From the NCBI GenBank assembly GCA_021904315.1, contig CM038917.1, forward strand, positions 17,344,041 to 17,408,040: a stretch of DNA of 64,000 nt, read 5' to 3'. The DNA is from Sphagnum magellanicum. Lineage: Eukaryota > Streptophyta > Sphagnopsida > Sphagnales > Sphagnaceae. Below are positions 10,530-21,715 of this stretch, piece after piece (the stretch's first letter is position 1; each line of letters starts with the position of its first letter). A program made the position numbers and the translations under genes. The notes under the pieces were generated by a model that was given only the letters and a program-made list of their open reading frames with translations, ran no database searches and was not told where the DNA came from.

Positions 10530-13500
10530 ATGCCAAGTCTATCGCACTCGTCTCTTTTCTATACCTTGGCAAAGAGGTTTATCATGCCGACCACCATGTT
10601 GAAACTGCATGTTCCTATTACTGGCACATTCGACGAGTTCTGCCTGCAGGGAAGTGGTTCAGCACCGTTGAGGAAAGACAAGCTATTCTTCTTCAATGGC
10701 TTCCAGTTGAGCGCAATTATAAGCGACAGGAGGAGGAAGCTCTTGAACAGGAAGCAGCTCCACGCGGTCTGCCAACCCATACCATGTGCACCCAAAGCTC
10801 TGCAGCATGAAATTCATGTTCTGCTCAAGCCTCCCAAAGGACTTCCACCACCACCACCCCAAGGATGGATGCTCCGGAGCGACTCTAGAGCTTTCTCAAA
10901 ATTTGGAGGCAAGAAGCCTTATGGTACTGCTGCTCATATTGGTTCCAGAGCTCCTCCAGATATAGGAGCTGCTGTTGGAGGACTGGAAGCCAAGGAGATT
11001 GTGACACTACTTCCTGTGGACAGCATTGTAGATGAAGCCGGTGAAATCTCTGCAACTCTACTACCAGATTCTGTTTCTAACGTAGAAACAGCAACAGGAA
11101 AAGAGACACCTGGCCTGGACAGCTATTCAGATACCGCTTCAAGGAGCTCAGGAATGGATGCTGAAGGTTTGTTACCAACCCTAATCACCCAAGTATTTGT
11201 TTAGGGTATGTGAACTGATAGAAGAGCTCTGCTCATCTCTTGCTTTCTTTGTATTGGTCATGAGGAGGGAGAGAAGATAGCAGACTTAACAACAAGCCTC
11301 AAAGCTTTCAGCACCAATGTTGCAGATGCTCAAATTCATCAGAGAATTTGAGAAAGGGGTACATGTAGAAGAGCTCTGGCTACCAATGGCTTGTTTTGTG
11401 TATCCTCTTGGAACTTAGGATTTGTTGTGAGAGAGCTGTTGCAGGGAGAGCACGTGATCGTCGAAGTCGGCGATCATCAATTGGGTTGAATTCTGCACGC
11501 AACATGGGTGCTCCACTGCCTGACCTTCTAACAGTTCCTGGAATTGGACCCCGGAATATGGAAAAGCTGGTGGCTAAAGGGATTGACAAACTGGCAGAGC
11601 TCAAGAGGCTTTACCGCGACAAGGTACTACTTTGAAAGTATTGTCAAATGCCATCAATTTTGTTGAGTGTTGAAAGAAAATTCTGAACACCTTTACCTAA
11701 TATTTTGGTCATAGAGGATCTTCATCTTTCAAATTGGAACTTCTGGAAAAGTCAAGAACTTAGTTTTTTCAAATCTCCTTTTGACATTCCCAAGTCCCTG
11801 ATTTGAAGGATGTATCACTGAAGAAGATGTTGACTGTTGTAGGAGGTTCAGGCACATCCTGACCTGCCGAAACAGAGTTTCTGGTGGTTTTAGGAGTGCT
11901 TGGCTGCATCCTTGTAAGTTGATATCCACTTTAGTCTAGTGGCATGAGTTCTGTCAGAAGTCAAGAGCAAAGGGCACTTGTAACATAGAATGTGATAAGC
12001 CCTTGAAGACATAGTTTTGAGAGAGAGTTTTGGTGATGTCCTGAAAGACATTAAGTGGTGCTATTTCTTGCAGTTTCGTGATGATGGGTTAGAGAAGATG
12101 GTAGAATATCTGCAAAGTTCAGTGGGCATATTGCACAAGAATCATGCTGCAAGCATCACCAACTTCATCAAACACACTGTTGATGCTGAGCTAAATCCTA
12201 AAGAAGATTGCCCTCGCCTCAAGAAGCGTCTCACTTTCTGTGTGGAAGGCAATATCAGTGTTGGAAAATCCACATTTTTGCAGAAGATTGCCAGTGAAAC
12301 TATTGAGCTTCGGGACCTTGTGGAGGTGTGCTGGTTTTTTTATTCTGGGTTTATTCTGCTCTGTATGTAGATTTGATCATGAGGAGAAGCCTGCAGATTT
12401 GTCTCCTAAATAGCTATGCTGAGTACTCATTCTGAATTGGTGCACAGATTGTTCCTGAGCCTGTTGCAAAGTGGCAAGATGTGGGAAAAGAGCATCACAA
12501 TATCCTGGAGTCTTTCTATGCAGAGCCTGAGCGATATGCCTACACATTCCAGAACTATGTTTTTGTTACACGCCTTATGCAGGAGCGTGAATCTGCAAAT
12601 GGTGTGAAGCCCTTGCGCTTGATGGAGCGCAGTGTCTTCAGTGACCGCATGGTGTGTACCTAATATAATCTTCTACTTTAATCTGATGTTTTTATGTTTG
12701 TCTCCAATGGGGTATGGTATCCTCATTCATAGTTGGACATACAGTGAATTATGAAAGGTTTTCATTGTAGATGAGGAAGGCTAAGGCTTTGAAGAATCCA
12801 ATTTGAGTATGATACAAAAAAGTACCATTTTCCTGAAACATGGAGTTCGAAAGAGGAAGCAACAAATTCAGCTCACTTAGAAATACACATGGGTGGTGAC
12901 ATTCCATCAGTCTCCTCTCACCATTAAGGAAGGGGACATGCAGATCCCTTGCCCATTTGTGGGCCATTCTAAATGCATTCACAACAGTTGTGGTAAATTG
13001 ACTGTAGAGATATATGGGTGCAGGAGTGTTCAGATACCCATTAGTGTGCATTGCTGAAGAGGGTTGTCTTAGATATCTTTAGTGGGTTTTCATACTATCT
13101 TTATGTTTATTCCATTAATTGTGGCAGGTGTTTGTGCGAGCAGTGCATGAGGCAAAGTGGATGAGCGAGATGGAAATTAGCATCTATGATTCATGGTTCA
13201 ATCCTGTTGTTTCAGAGCTTCCAGGTTTGGTTCCAGATGCATTCATCTATCTGCGGGCCAGTCCTGATACTTGCCTACAGCGGCTGCAGTCACGCAAGAG
13301 GTAAGTTGTCAGAAGTCAGCATCCCCCACATTATGAGTCCTTTCTCGAAGAACTGGAACAGAATCACTAAAATGCAAGGGTTTTTTATCACAGTGGTGCT
13401 GTCTTGCTAAGTGAAAGCTGACTCAGCAAGGAAGTATCATTTCCTATTGAGAACTTTAGTTTTCTGTCTGCTTGCTGACAGTTGTTGCAGTCTGCAGACC

Positions 13501-14392
13501 TGAGGAACAGGGGGTGAGTTTGGAGTATCTCCGAGGCCTTCATGAAAAGCATGAGCAGTGGCTCCTTCCTGCAAATTCCGGCAGTTCAGCATTACTCTCA
13601 GTTAGTCCAGCGTTACGAGCACCAATGTCACCACGAATTCGTGATCGTGTGTTTTATCTGGAGGGTGACCATGTTCACACCTGCATCCAAAAGGCTAGTC
13701 CTTGGTTTCACTTTTCCTGCCTTCAGCCCAAAAATGCTAGACAGCCTGCCATAGTTATACTTGGGTTGTTTGGTGTCAGGGGTTGTCACAGCTCTGGTCA
13801 GCTTTGAGTTGGGCTGGGAGTTTTTTTAACATCCCATGATGCACATGTTATGGTTGCAGGTGCCAGCACTGATGTTGGACTGTGATGCCAATATTGATTT
13901 CAGCCGTGACATTGAAGCTAAAACAGAGTAAGTAAAAGACATCCCTTATTTTCAAGCAGAGTGTTTTAGAGTTGTTTTCCAGCACAGCCTACATTTTCTG
14001 TGGATCACTGAACTCCTGCATAAATAGGCCCTCCACCCTGGAATCAAAGATGTGCTTTGTCTATTTGGCCTTGAAAGAAACCTGTGAAACCTCATGCAAA
14101 TTGGCTGTTATATGTGTGAGTGGTGAATTGGGTTGTAATAGCTGCTTATTCATGGATGTAACTACAGTTGTTGATTTAACCCCATCATCCAAATTGGCTT
14201 TGAAGGTATGCGAAACAAGTTGCAGAGTTTTTTGAGTATGTCCAAAGGACAAAGGAGAGCTTAGGGGGTTCACACCACCTTATGGTACCACAATCTGGAG
14301 GATTATTAGGACCAGATGGGTCACAATTACTGAGCAGGAACTCACTTGAAGCTGGAGACTTCAGTCAGCATATGTCATCTTACTGTTTATAG
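10530..14392 (+). CDS. dNK: Deoxyribonucleoside kinase with HhH-like N-terminal region
   Basis: Phosphorylates deoxyribonucleosides to monophosphates in nucleotide salvage; the closest relative recalled is Arabidopsis dNK (At1g72040). Exons: 10530-11166, 11445-11623, 12074-12325, 12448-12651, 13128-13300, 13498-13693, 13860-13927 and 14206-14392, giving 631 aa (the Arabidopsis protein is near 580). Residues 1-212 are poorly conserved and probably include an organelle-targeting peptide. About 228-262 reads LLTVPGIGPRNMEKL, a helix-hairpin-helix-like motif. The kinase core starts near 325 with P-loop EGNISVGKS (about 330-338), followed by VPEPVAKW, MERSVFSDRM (the ERS motif), SIYDSWFNPVV and a LID-type RLQSRKR. 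The end is VPALMLDCDANIDF plus a short unconserved tail. The intron at 13694 uses a GC donor. ATG 10530 is the first in frame; the frame is open further upstream, so the start is less sure than the core. Confidence 0.88.
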
Positions 14393-16225
14393 CTTCTGAT
14401 TGTGTCATCACATCAATTGTTCAATTCCTGGACATCAGTGCTTCCAGTTTGGTGAGTGTTTTGTACAGGCATTGGCAAATCTTTCCCTCTCCCTCTTTCC
14501 TGCTTAGAATCTCTTTCAGGGAAGGGGGAGGGAAACTTTTGCCAGATTCACCAACATCATATCACTTGGGTCTTCAGCAACTTTTTGGAGTGGGTTGCAC
14601 CAACCATTCTGATGAACATTATGGAGGTTGGATGCTTGGGAATGAAAAGAGAAATGCTGGAAGGGCCATGAGGTTATTATTAGTCTATGAGGTCACTATG
14701 CTATTTTTGAGCATGCATCCATCTTTAAAATCAGGTTATGCAATATGTAATTCTCAAGCTGGAAAGTGACATGAGAGCCTTGCAGATGAATTGATGAGAG
14801 CAGCAGGCAGTAGGTTCTTCCTTGGCTGACAAAATCATCACAGTCCAAGCACTTTGAACCTTTGTATCATACTTGAAAGAGGTCAATACACTGGAAGGTA
14901 AAAGCAGTGGTTATTGGTGTCTGTTAGATTTTTGAGACTGCAGTAATGAGAAATACTTTTTGGTGAAATGTGAGGACTCTTTTTGTTGGCAGTCTAGAGT
15001 CGGAATGCATTGCAAATGCATGAACTGGGTTGAAGGAAAAGGTTTTTTGAAAGTTTTCCAAATTTCTTATTGCAAATATGTCTGGATCAAATGTATCTTT
15101 GTCATATTATGGGACACAGTTGTAGTGCCAACTGCTTGTTAGCACAATGAATGCAGAAATTGACATATTACTTGTTTGCAAGCCCCTCATCTGGTTAGTG
15201 TTCTGCAAATATGTTTGGAGATGTTGGAGATATTAGATGCAGACTCTATTCACATTCCATGCAGACAATTCTGCCTAAATATCTTCTAATATTTGGGCAG
15301 AAATCACCCATGAGTCTGTGATGGTTTATGCAATGATTGTGGAAGCAGTTTATGAGCTTTGAGCTGGATTGTGAGCCACTGAGCTGGTGGCTAACAATAT
15401 CTATTTTACTCGAGCCAAGTGCCATAGCAGATATATGTCAATGTAAGTATTTTGTCCCAGATACTATGGAGACTTTTTTTTTTCTCATGTTTTGCTGTAA
15501 AATGTTTGGATTTTTTAATTTCAGAAGCTTGTGCAGTAAGCACAGTAAGCATGATGGTTGTAGCTGCATGGTATGAGATGGTTGAAAAGCATGCAACGTT
15601 AAACTATAACCAGAGATCTGAAAGCCTCATGTTAGCCATTCACCTTAAGTTAAATCACGTATGTTCTCATGTAGCTGAATTTTTTATCTTCCTGCCCATG
15701 CACAGATTTCATATCAGCCATGAGTCAATTATGCAAAATCATTACAGACTAGGATGTCATTTGGAGGGAACCAAGCAAAATTGCAAGAACAAACACTACC
15801 CTCTTGATTAGTGTTGACTAAACTATGTTGAGATTCTTGAACATCTGACATCCTCTGGGCCCACAGTGGAGCTAAATAGAACTTCCCTTCTTAAAATCCA
15901 AGACATTTCAGTGAATTTTGTCTTAGAAAGAGGATCACAGGTAACCATAATGTGTCATTTGATGTGTCCACTCTGTAATACAGTAACCTAATAATCTGTT
16001 GCACCTAACAAGGGCTGCTTGGTTTCCCATCAAGGAGAGATGTATCCTTTCCCGCATTTACCAACCAGAAACTCTTCCAAATTTTTTCAGATAATTTTTC
16101 CATTTTCACAAAGATAGGTTCATTTGTCTGCATTACTCCATCACTTCAATTCTTAAGACCAGTCCAACAACACATCCTTTTACAGCACAAGATGTACTCA
16201 GTCCAATAACATTTCCATTAGGATG
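14393..16225. other. Intergenic region between converging genes
   Basis: The dNK 3' UTR should occupy the first few hundred bases, and the 3' UTR of the minus-strand phosphatase the last few hundred. Short open frames occur on both strands, but none shows a recognisable motif or splice-supported continuation. Confidence 0.6.
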
Positions 16226-17747
16226 TTAAAATGCTCTGTTAACTCTCTTTAATGGTCTCCCAAGTTTCCTGACTTTGCCAATCTGCTTTCCCTCTTTGGT
16301 AGATTTCTTTTCCCCTCCTTTAGCATCTTTGCAAGGAGAGCCGATAAGGTCTTTGCAACTTTTGTTATAGCTAATGAGGAAACGGCGACAAAAAGCTGAC
16401 TTTTCCAGTGTTACAAAGTGGCGAGCAATAACAGAATTGACAATCCTGTACCAAAGACATCCAAGAGTGATGCCAACCACAGCTCCTGCATACACTTGGC
16501 CAACAGTGTGGTAACCAAGGTAAACCCTTGAATACATAACTGTGGGTGCAAACAAGCAAACTAAGGCTATGACTACAACCCTCAGAAAAGGTTCTGAAAA
16601 CTGCAGATGATAAAAGGCAAGAAGAGCCATGTAAACTGAGAAGAAACAGCTGAACTGCGAGTGGCTTGATGGCCATCCAAATGTATCACAAGTATCCAAA
16701 GCCTTGCATGTGTATGGTCGTGGCTGCTTCACAATCTGTTTCATAATCTGCACCCACTTGTATCTTTCTCCATAAGTTTCCAATTACTCTGTTATCAGGT
16801 GAATCATTCAAAGATGCTAGCAGGTCTAGGGAAGTTGGATCATAACATATATAGCTTGATGTGTGCTGGCACATTGCCCATACTTACAACCTAATACCAC
16901 TGAAAACAGTTGAGGAAATATGAGACAGACCAGTTGTATATCAGCAAACAGGAAAAATATTCCTATCAGTGTTGCAATTTTCAAACTCTACATCATACTT
17001 CAAAAGGTAAACTTCAATTAAGTCAAGGAAAACTCCATATAATGACACTAAGGAATAGCAAAGAAAATCTTCATAAATATGAAATACAAAGTAGCAAAAA
17101 TGAACAGGACTACTAGTAGTCTGTCACATATTTTCAATACCTGTCACATGTGTAGTAGAGACACAGTCACACATGTCCACTTACCTTCAACATGTATAGT
17201 AGTGACCAGCTACCATGACATCCTTATTGACGCATCAGCTCCCAGACGAGTGTGGAGATCATTGCCATTGCAGGGAGCACATGTAAGCTTCAATATTGGA
17301 AAAGGGATTGAAACCTCTAATTGCATTTTTTACCTGATTGATGGCTTCTGACAGGAGGAGACCAGCAGCAAAGAAACTGGTCGGCAGGTCACGCCAGAAC
17401 AACACTATTGTAGGAATGCTCCCTAACGCAATGAAGATGGGCACCAAAGTCATGATACCCAGAAAATAGCCAAGCTTGTCCCCAGCCCTATAACGTATGT
17501 GCACAACTTTAATGGGTACAAGCTCACCACCAGCATAACCTGAGCTGATTTTGTCCAAATCACAATGACCATGAATGCAACAATTCTCCTTGACTAGCCC
17601 CTGATGAGAATGAACAATCTTCCCTTCTTGTCGGTCGCTTGCGTCATGTGCAGCAAGCTCCACGGCGAGAGCAACACTTGCCATGATACACAAAGCACCC
17701 AACATGCAGATCAAGAACAGGAGGCACTTGCGGCAACAATGCAACAT
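16226..17747 (-). CDS. Dolichyl-diphosphatase / LPP-gamma-type PAP2 phosphatase
   Basis: PAP2-superfamily lipid phosphatase resembling Arabidopsis LPP-gamma (At5g03080) and yeast Cax4. It would hydrolyse dolichyl diphosphate or similar prenyl/lipid phosphates at the ER or plastid membrane. Exons on the minus strand: 17747-17334 and 16747-16226, 311 aa. The three phosphatase motifs are present in order: KQPRP near 145, PSSHS near 163, and SRVYLGYH near 210-217. The family signature VVHIRYRAGDKLG precedes the first helices. Relatives are nearer 220-240 aa. The extra length is an N-terminal stretch of about 85 residues that begins with a hydrophobic, signal-like segment, plus a very basic C-terminal tail (KKSTKEGKQIGKVRK). 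The frame is closed by a stop just upstream, so ATG 17747 is the first in this exon, but a separate upstream coding exon cannot be excluded. Confidence 0.85.
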
Positions 17748-18392
17748 TTCTAGAAGATCTATACAAAACAACGGTGCAAAGAACTAGTAGTTGGCAACGG
17801 CATAAAAGTAAACACCACCGAAGCACTCCCAGAAAGATCACCCCAGAAGCCCTATGAATTAGTTCTTGTTTGCATTACTGTCACTTCCATGCCCAGATCT
17901 TGCATAGCATTACAATCAGATCGAACTGCCATCACTGACATGTTGTACAGCATGACAAACACCAGACCCTCTGTGGTACTTGCAGACACCGAATCCCCGG
18001 ATCTCCGAAAAGAAACGGATACTTCATGGGCCCTTCGACGCTGAAAGAAACTGCAAGAAATAGCATCAGAACATGACCAACGAAGTAATTAACCTAGAAC
18101 ACGCACCCAGAGAGTCATCGCTGAAGAAACAGGGAAGAGAAAGCCCGAAACCAAAAAGTGACGATTCGAGATGAAACGATGGATAGTATTGAAACGCTTC
18201 ACTTGCCACACCGCTTGTCCGAAAAGACCATCCGGGACACTCAAACAAACCACTTTACAATAGCAAGAAAATTGAGAAGCTCCGCTAAAAGATCAAGCAA
18301 ACATACAATTCCCACATACGAATTGGATACCACGGAGCAGCAGTTAGGCTCACAACCAGACCACAAGAAGCCTCAATCTCCTCAAGGGAGGT
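17748..18392. other. Spacer between phosphatase gene and histone H4
   Basis: Probably the 5' leader and promoter of the minus-strand phosphatase gene, joined to the 3' flank of histone H4. No convincing coding sequence was seen on either strand. Confidence 0.5.
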
Positions 18393-18408
18393 GGTGTTCA
18401 AGAACACC
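18393..18408 (-). terminator. 16-nt palindrome after histone H4
   Basis: The minus strand reads GGTGTTCTTGAACACC, a perfect 7-bp stem with a 2-base loop (equally a 6-bp stem with a 4-base loop). It starts 51 bases past the H4 stop codon. Size and position match the histone 3' stem-loop of animals and green algae, but the stem and loop bases do not match its consensus. Land-plant histone messages are normally polyadenylated without one, so this may be chance. Confidence 0.35.
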
Positions 18409-18459
18409 ATTTAAAAAGCCGGCACAAAAAGGAAGATCTCCTCTCACACCGCTATTCAC

Positions 18460-18807
<348 letters not shown>

Positions 18808-18885
18808 TCACAACAGAAACAAGCTCGCGAAAATCTCAAAGCACAAAGGAAAGCTCCTTTCTCTGTCAAGATTGGCAAGGCTTTC

Positions 18886-19100
18886 TTTTTAACCCTAATA
18901 GAAACCCTAAACGAGACACAGTACTTTAGCGTGTAGGTTACGCTACGAACGCAGATCGATCCGTGTGAACTGGGGATCTGAACCGCCAATTCGACGTCCG
19001 GCTTGTTCTATGCACGGCCAAGATTAGCTTAATTGTAAACAGAAACTGAGAAAAAAGATTAGCCGTCGGATGTACAGATCGGACGGCATTTCTGCAACAC
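18886..19100 (-). promoter_or_regulatory. Histone H4 promoter motifs
   Basis: On the plus strand, two telomere-like boxes (AACCCTAA and AAACCCTAAA) lie at about 18890-18912, and CCGTCGGATG with GATCGGACGGCA near 19062-19090. Telo-boxes and CCGTCG/CGATC-type elements are known from plant histone promoters and are linked to cell-cycle expression. Spacing of about 120-320 bases upstream of the H4 start is suitable. Confidence 0.6.
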
Positions 19101-19138
19101 AAGTAGGTACCTAATTTACGGTGCAAGGGCGGGAATGG

Positions 19139-19210
19139 TTGGTAGGTAGGTACTAGGTAGGCACGTAGGAAGGTACCAATTCCCGGTCCCGAATTGAAAG
19201 TAAGTACCCT
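19139..19210. repeat. Degenerate GGTAG/GTAGGTAC simple repeat
   Basis: Several GGTAGGTAGGTAC-like units alternate here. Similar short GTAGGTAG runs recur near 24985-25010, downstream of the next promoter. No coding function is apparent. Confidence 0.6.
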
Positions 19211-19469
19211 AGGTACGCGCGCGGGGTAAGTGAGGTGCCAGATCGAGGGGCTAGGAACCTCAGATTCAAACTGAACCAGGTCTTAAGTGTTAACGTTCAA
19301 ACCTTCAATCCTCCAGAACGAGGGGCCGTCTGTGATTTGAGACCTTGCAGGGCGGGATGATTTGAAGTGTCGCTATGCTTTGGGATCTAAGACCTCAATT
19401 TAGGAATCAATACCTACTAGTGTAGCCTCTGCCCATTGGCTCAAGTGTGAACACATTGGGGCTTAACTA

Positions 19470-19770
19470 GACTTTTCCTTCCAAACCCAATGTTTGCAAT
19501 AATTATGAATTTCCAGCAACAAAATTCACTCAAAAATAAATATCTTCCACACCTGAACTCTGAAAATTATGAAATAAACTCCATTAAATGTGACTCGCCA
19601 AGGGCTTTCAAACAACACTAAGAATTGGGTTGCTATTAGCAGTCTTCCACCTACTTGCAGTTTCAGTTGTATGGGTGGGGTTGAAAAAAAGTTAGTCACT
19701 AAAACTTCGAAGTAAGAAATATGTTTGCAGGGTCACATACTGTGCGTAGCTGGAGATGCTCTAAGGTCCT
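19470..19770. mobile_element. Non-autonomous repeat (MITE-like), copy 1
   Basis: Shares a core of GCTATTAGCAGTCTTCCACC, a GTATGGGTGGGG block and a GAAGTAAGAAATA block with segments near 44340-44670 and 49350-49640. It ends at GGAGATGCTCTAAG, the complement of a TTAGAGCATC-type end often seen on plant MITEs. It is diverged and without coding capacity. The left end is uncertain. Confidence 0.5.
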
Positions 19771-19896
19771 TTAGACCTGCTGCAATTCAACAAATTCATC
19801 TTTATGCAAATGGATAGTAACATCACTGTTTTTTAGTTTCTAATCAATGGATGTCTGGAGCTTTGGTATCATATCTATCTATGAAGGAAGGTAGTT

Positions 19897-19930
19897 GGTT
19901 TTGTTTTGTTTTGTTTTGTTTTGTTTTGTA
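19897..19930. repeat. (TTTTG)n microsatellite
   Basis: About six perfect TTTTG units. Confidence 0.9.
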
Positions 19931-21715
19931 TTGTAGTTATGAGATCTGCCGAACCGGATTCTGCTTCAGATCGTGTTCTTGGTGCCTTTGGAAAGATTTT
20001 GATGAGCAGGAATTAATGGAATTTATTTGGTAAGATTTGGATTCAGAATGTGAGAGATATTGATTTTTAAGTGATTTCTGCTTGCTGAAAATTCAAATAA
20101 ATTCAAAAAAACCAGATTTCAGACAGAAAAATCAGTTGAGGATGTGGTAAAACTTGGGCCAATGGCCACACTAGTCAAGCTGAAATGTGCATCAAAATCA
20201 AGCATGAGAGATGCTGAATACAGAAGTTTGTAAGTGTTGGTTTTGAGCATAGGAAGCCCTATTTTTTTTTAAATCAAAGGTTATCATTAATAAATATTGC
20301 CAATGAACTAACCAGCTGCTACCACTCTTAATGTATAAATCTTGTGCAAAGGTAAATGCACCAAAACCCATGAAAACCTGAACTCATTATCAGCAAGCCC
20401 AGCCGAATTAGCCAACAAGAGCCCATTCTCTGGATCAATTAAACTCCCTGAACAAGAGAGTTCTCTCTGATGGCAGAGACTGAAACAAAGAAACCAACTA
20501 CAGGACCAGCCAAATCAGCTCCATTGCTATTATCAAACACATGAACACACATAAAGCCCAACAGGTATCATGAGAATGCAATGGATGCCAATAATGTATG
20601 ATTTTCAAACTTACTTAACATCCCAACCACCAACTTACAAGCAAAAAGTATGTTCAAGTAGCAATAGATGATTTGGATGAAAACATAAAGGATGTGGCAT
20701 TTGAGTCGAAGGTGCTTCCACTAATTCTTGTGTCAAATGATAAATAGGGTAAAGGAAAAAAAAAACATCCCCCACAAAAACCATCAAACAATAAAAAGCT
20801 TCACAAAGCTACTTCTTCCAGCCAGAGAGTGCTCACAAAACAAGTCGCAATACCTTGCACTTGTGGGTGATAGAAAATCAGAGGTCCAAATCTTGAAACA
20901 GGGATAATTCAGTCCTAGTTCAATAAGAGGTTAGACGTGCAAGCCATAAGTTTGATGCTTGGAGAAGCCCTGTTCATGAGGATGATCCGTATCAGACCAA
21001 AAATGCTAAAATGAATCAGGACACAGGACAGGCAGTTTCATTATCTTAGGAAATTCAGATCCCATAATCATGTCATCTTAGCAAGTGGAGATATAATCGA
21101 GCTAAAACAAAATTCTCTTAAAACACCTGTAGTTCGCACCAAGTGGGTACAAACAAGCCTGTTTGTTTCAATGTACAAATGCTGCAATTCTTTGCTTACA
21201 AATCTGTAAATACAAATACAAAAGAGAGCTCTATGACCTTGTGGTGGGTCAAGTGAAAACATATCAAACAAAACTACAGACCTTGTTTGGTTTGAAATTC
21301 ATGGTACTGAAAAATCAAATGAAATGCTTCCAACATTGGACAATACTCATTCCAATGCCATGGGTCTTGCCAACACACATGCTTCACCTGCATAAACACC
21401 CAATGTTCTCATCAATTTGGCACTACTGAAAATGTCACAAAGTTTCTAAAGAACCTGGCCCAGTCCCAAATTCTTGACATACAACATATGACCCAAGATC
21501 TCAGATGTCAGAAAAATGTAGCTTGCCTGCAACAGGGAAATTGATAAGGCTTTCAAAGCCTTGTCCTGTCAAGGGAGACTAAGACTTATTGGATTTTCAA
21601 AATGGAAAGATATAAGGCAGAATGGGGTCAAGAATTCCACAAACCTGAAAATTTAGGAGAACAGCCACAGGATGCTTCTGTGCCATGCCTTAAAACATGC
21701 TGAGTGGTAAGAGTA
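19931..21715. other. Intergenic, no gene recognised
   Basis: Contains only short open frames with no family motif. The right end probably includes the 3' UTR of the minus-strand YEATS gene. Confidence 0.5.

Noticed and set aside
18393-18408. Calling the palindrome after H4 a true histone stem-loop
   Set aside because: Stem and loop bases differ from the known consensus, so it is recorded only as a palindrome with a suggestive position.
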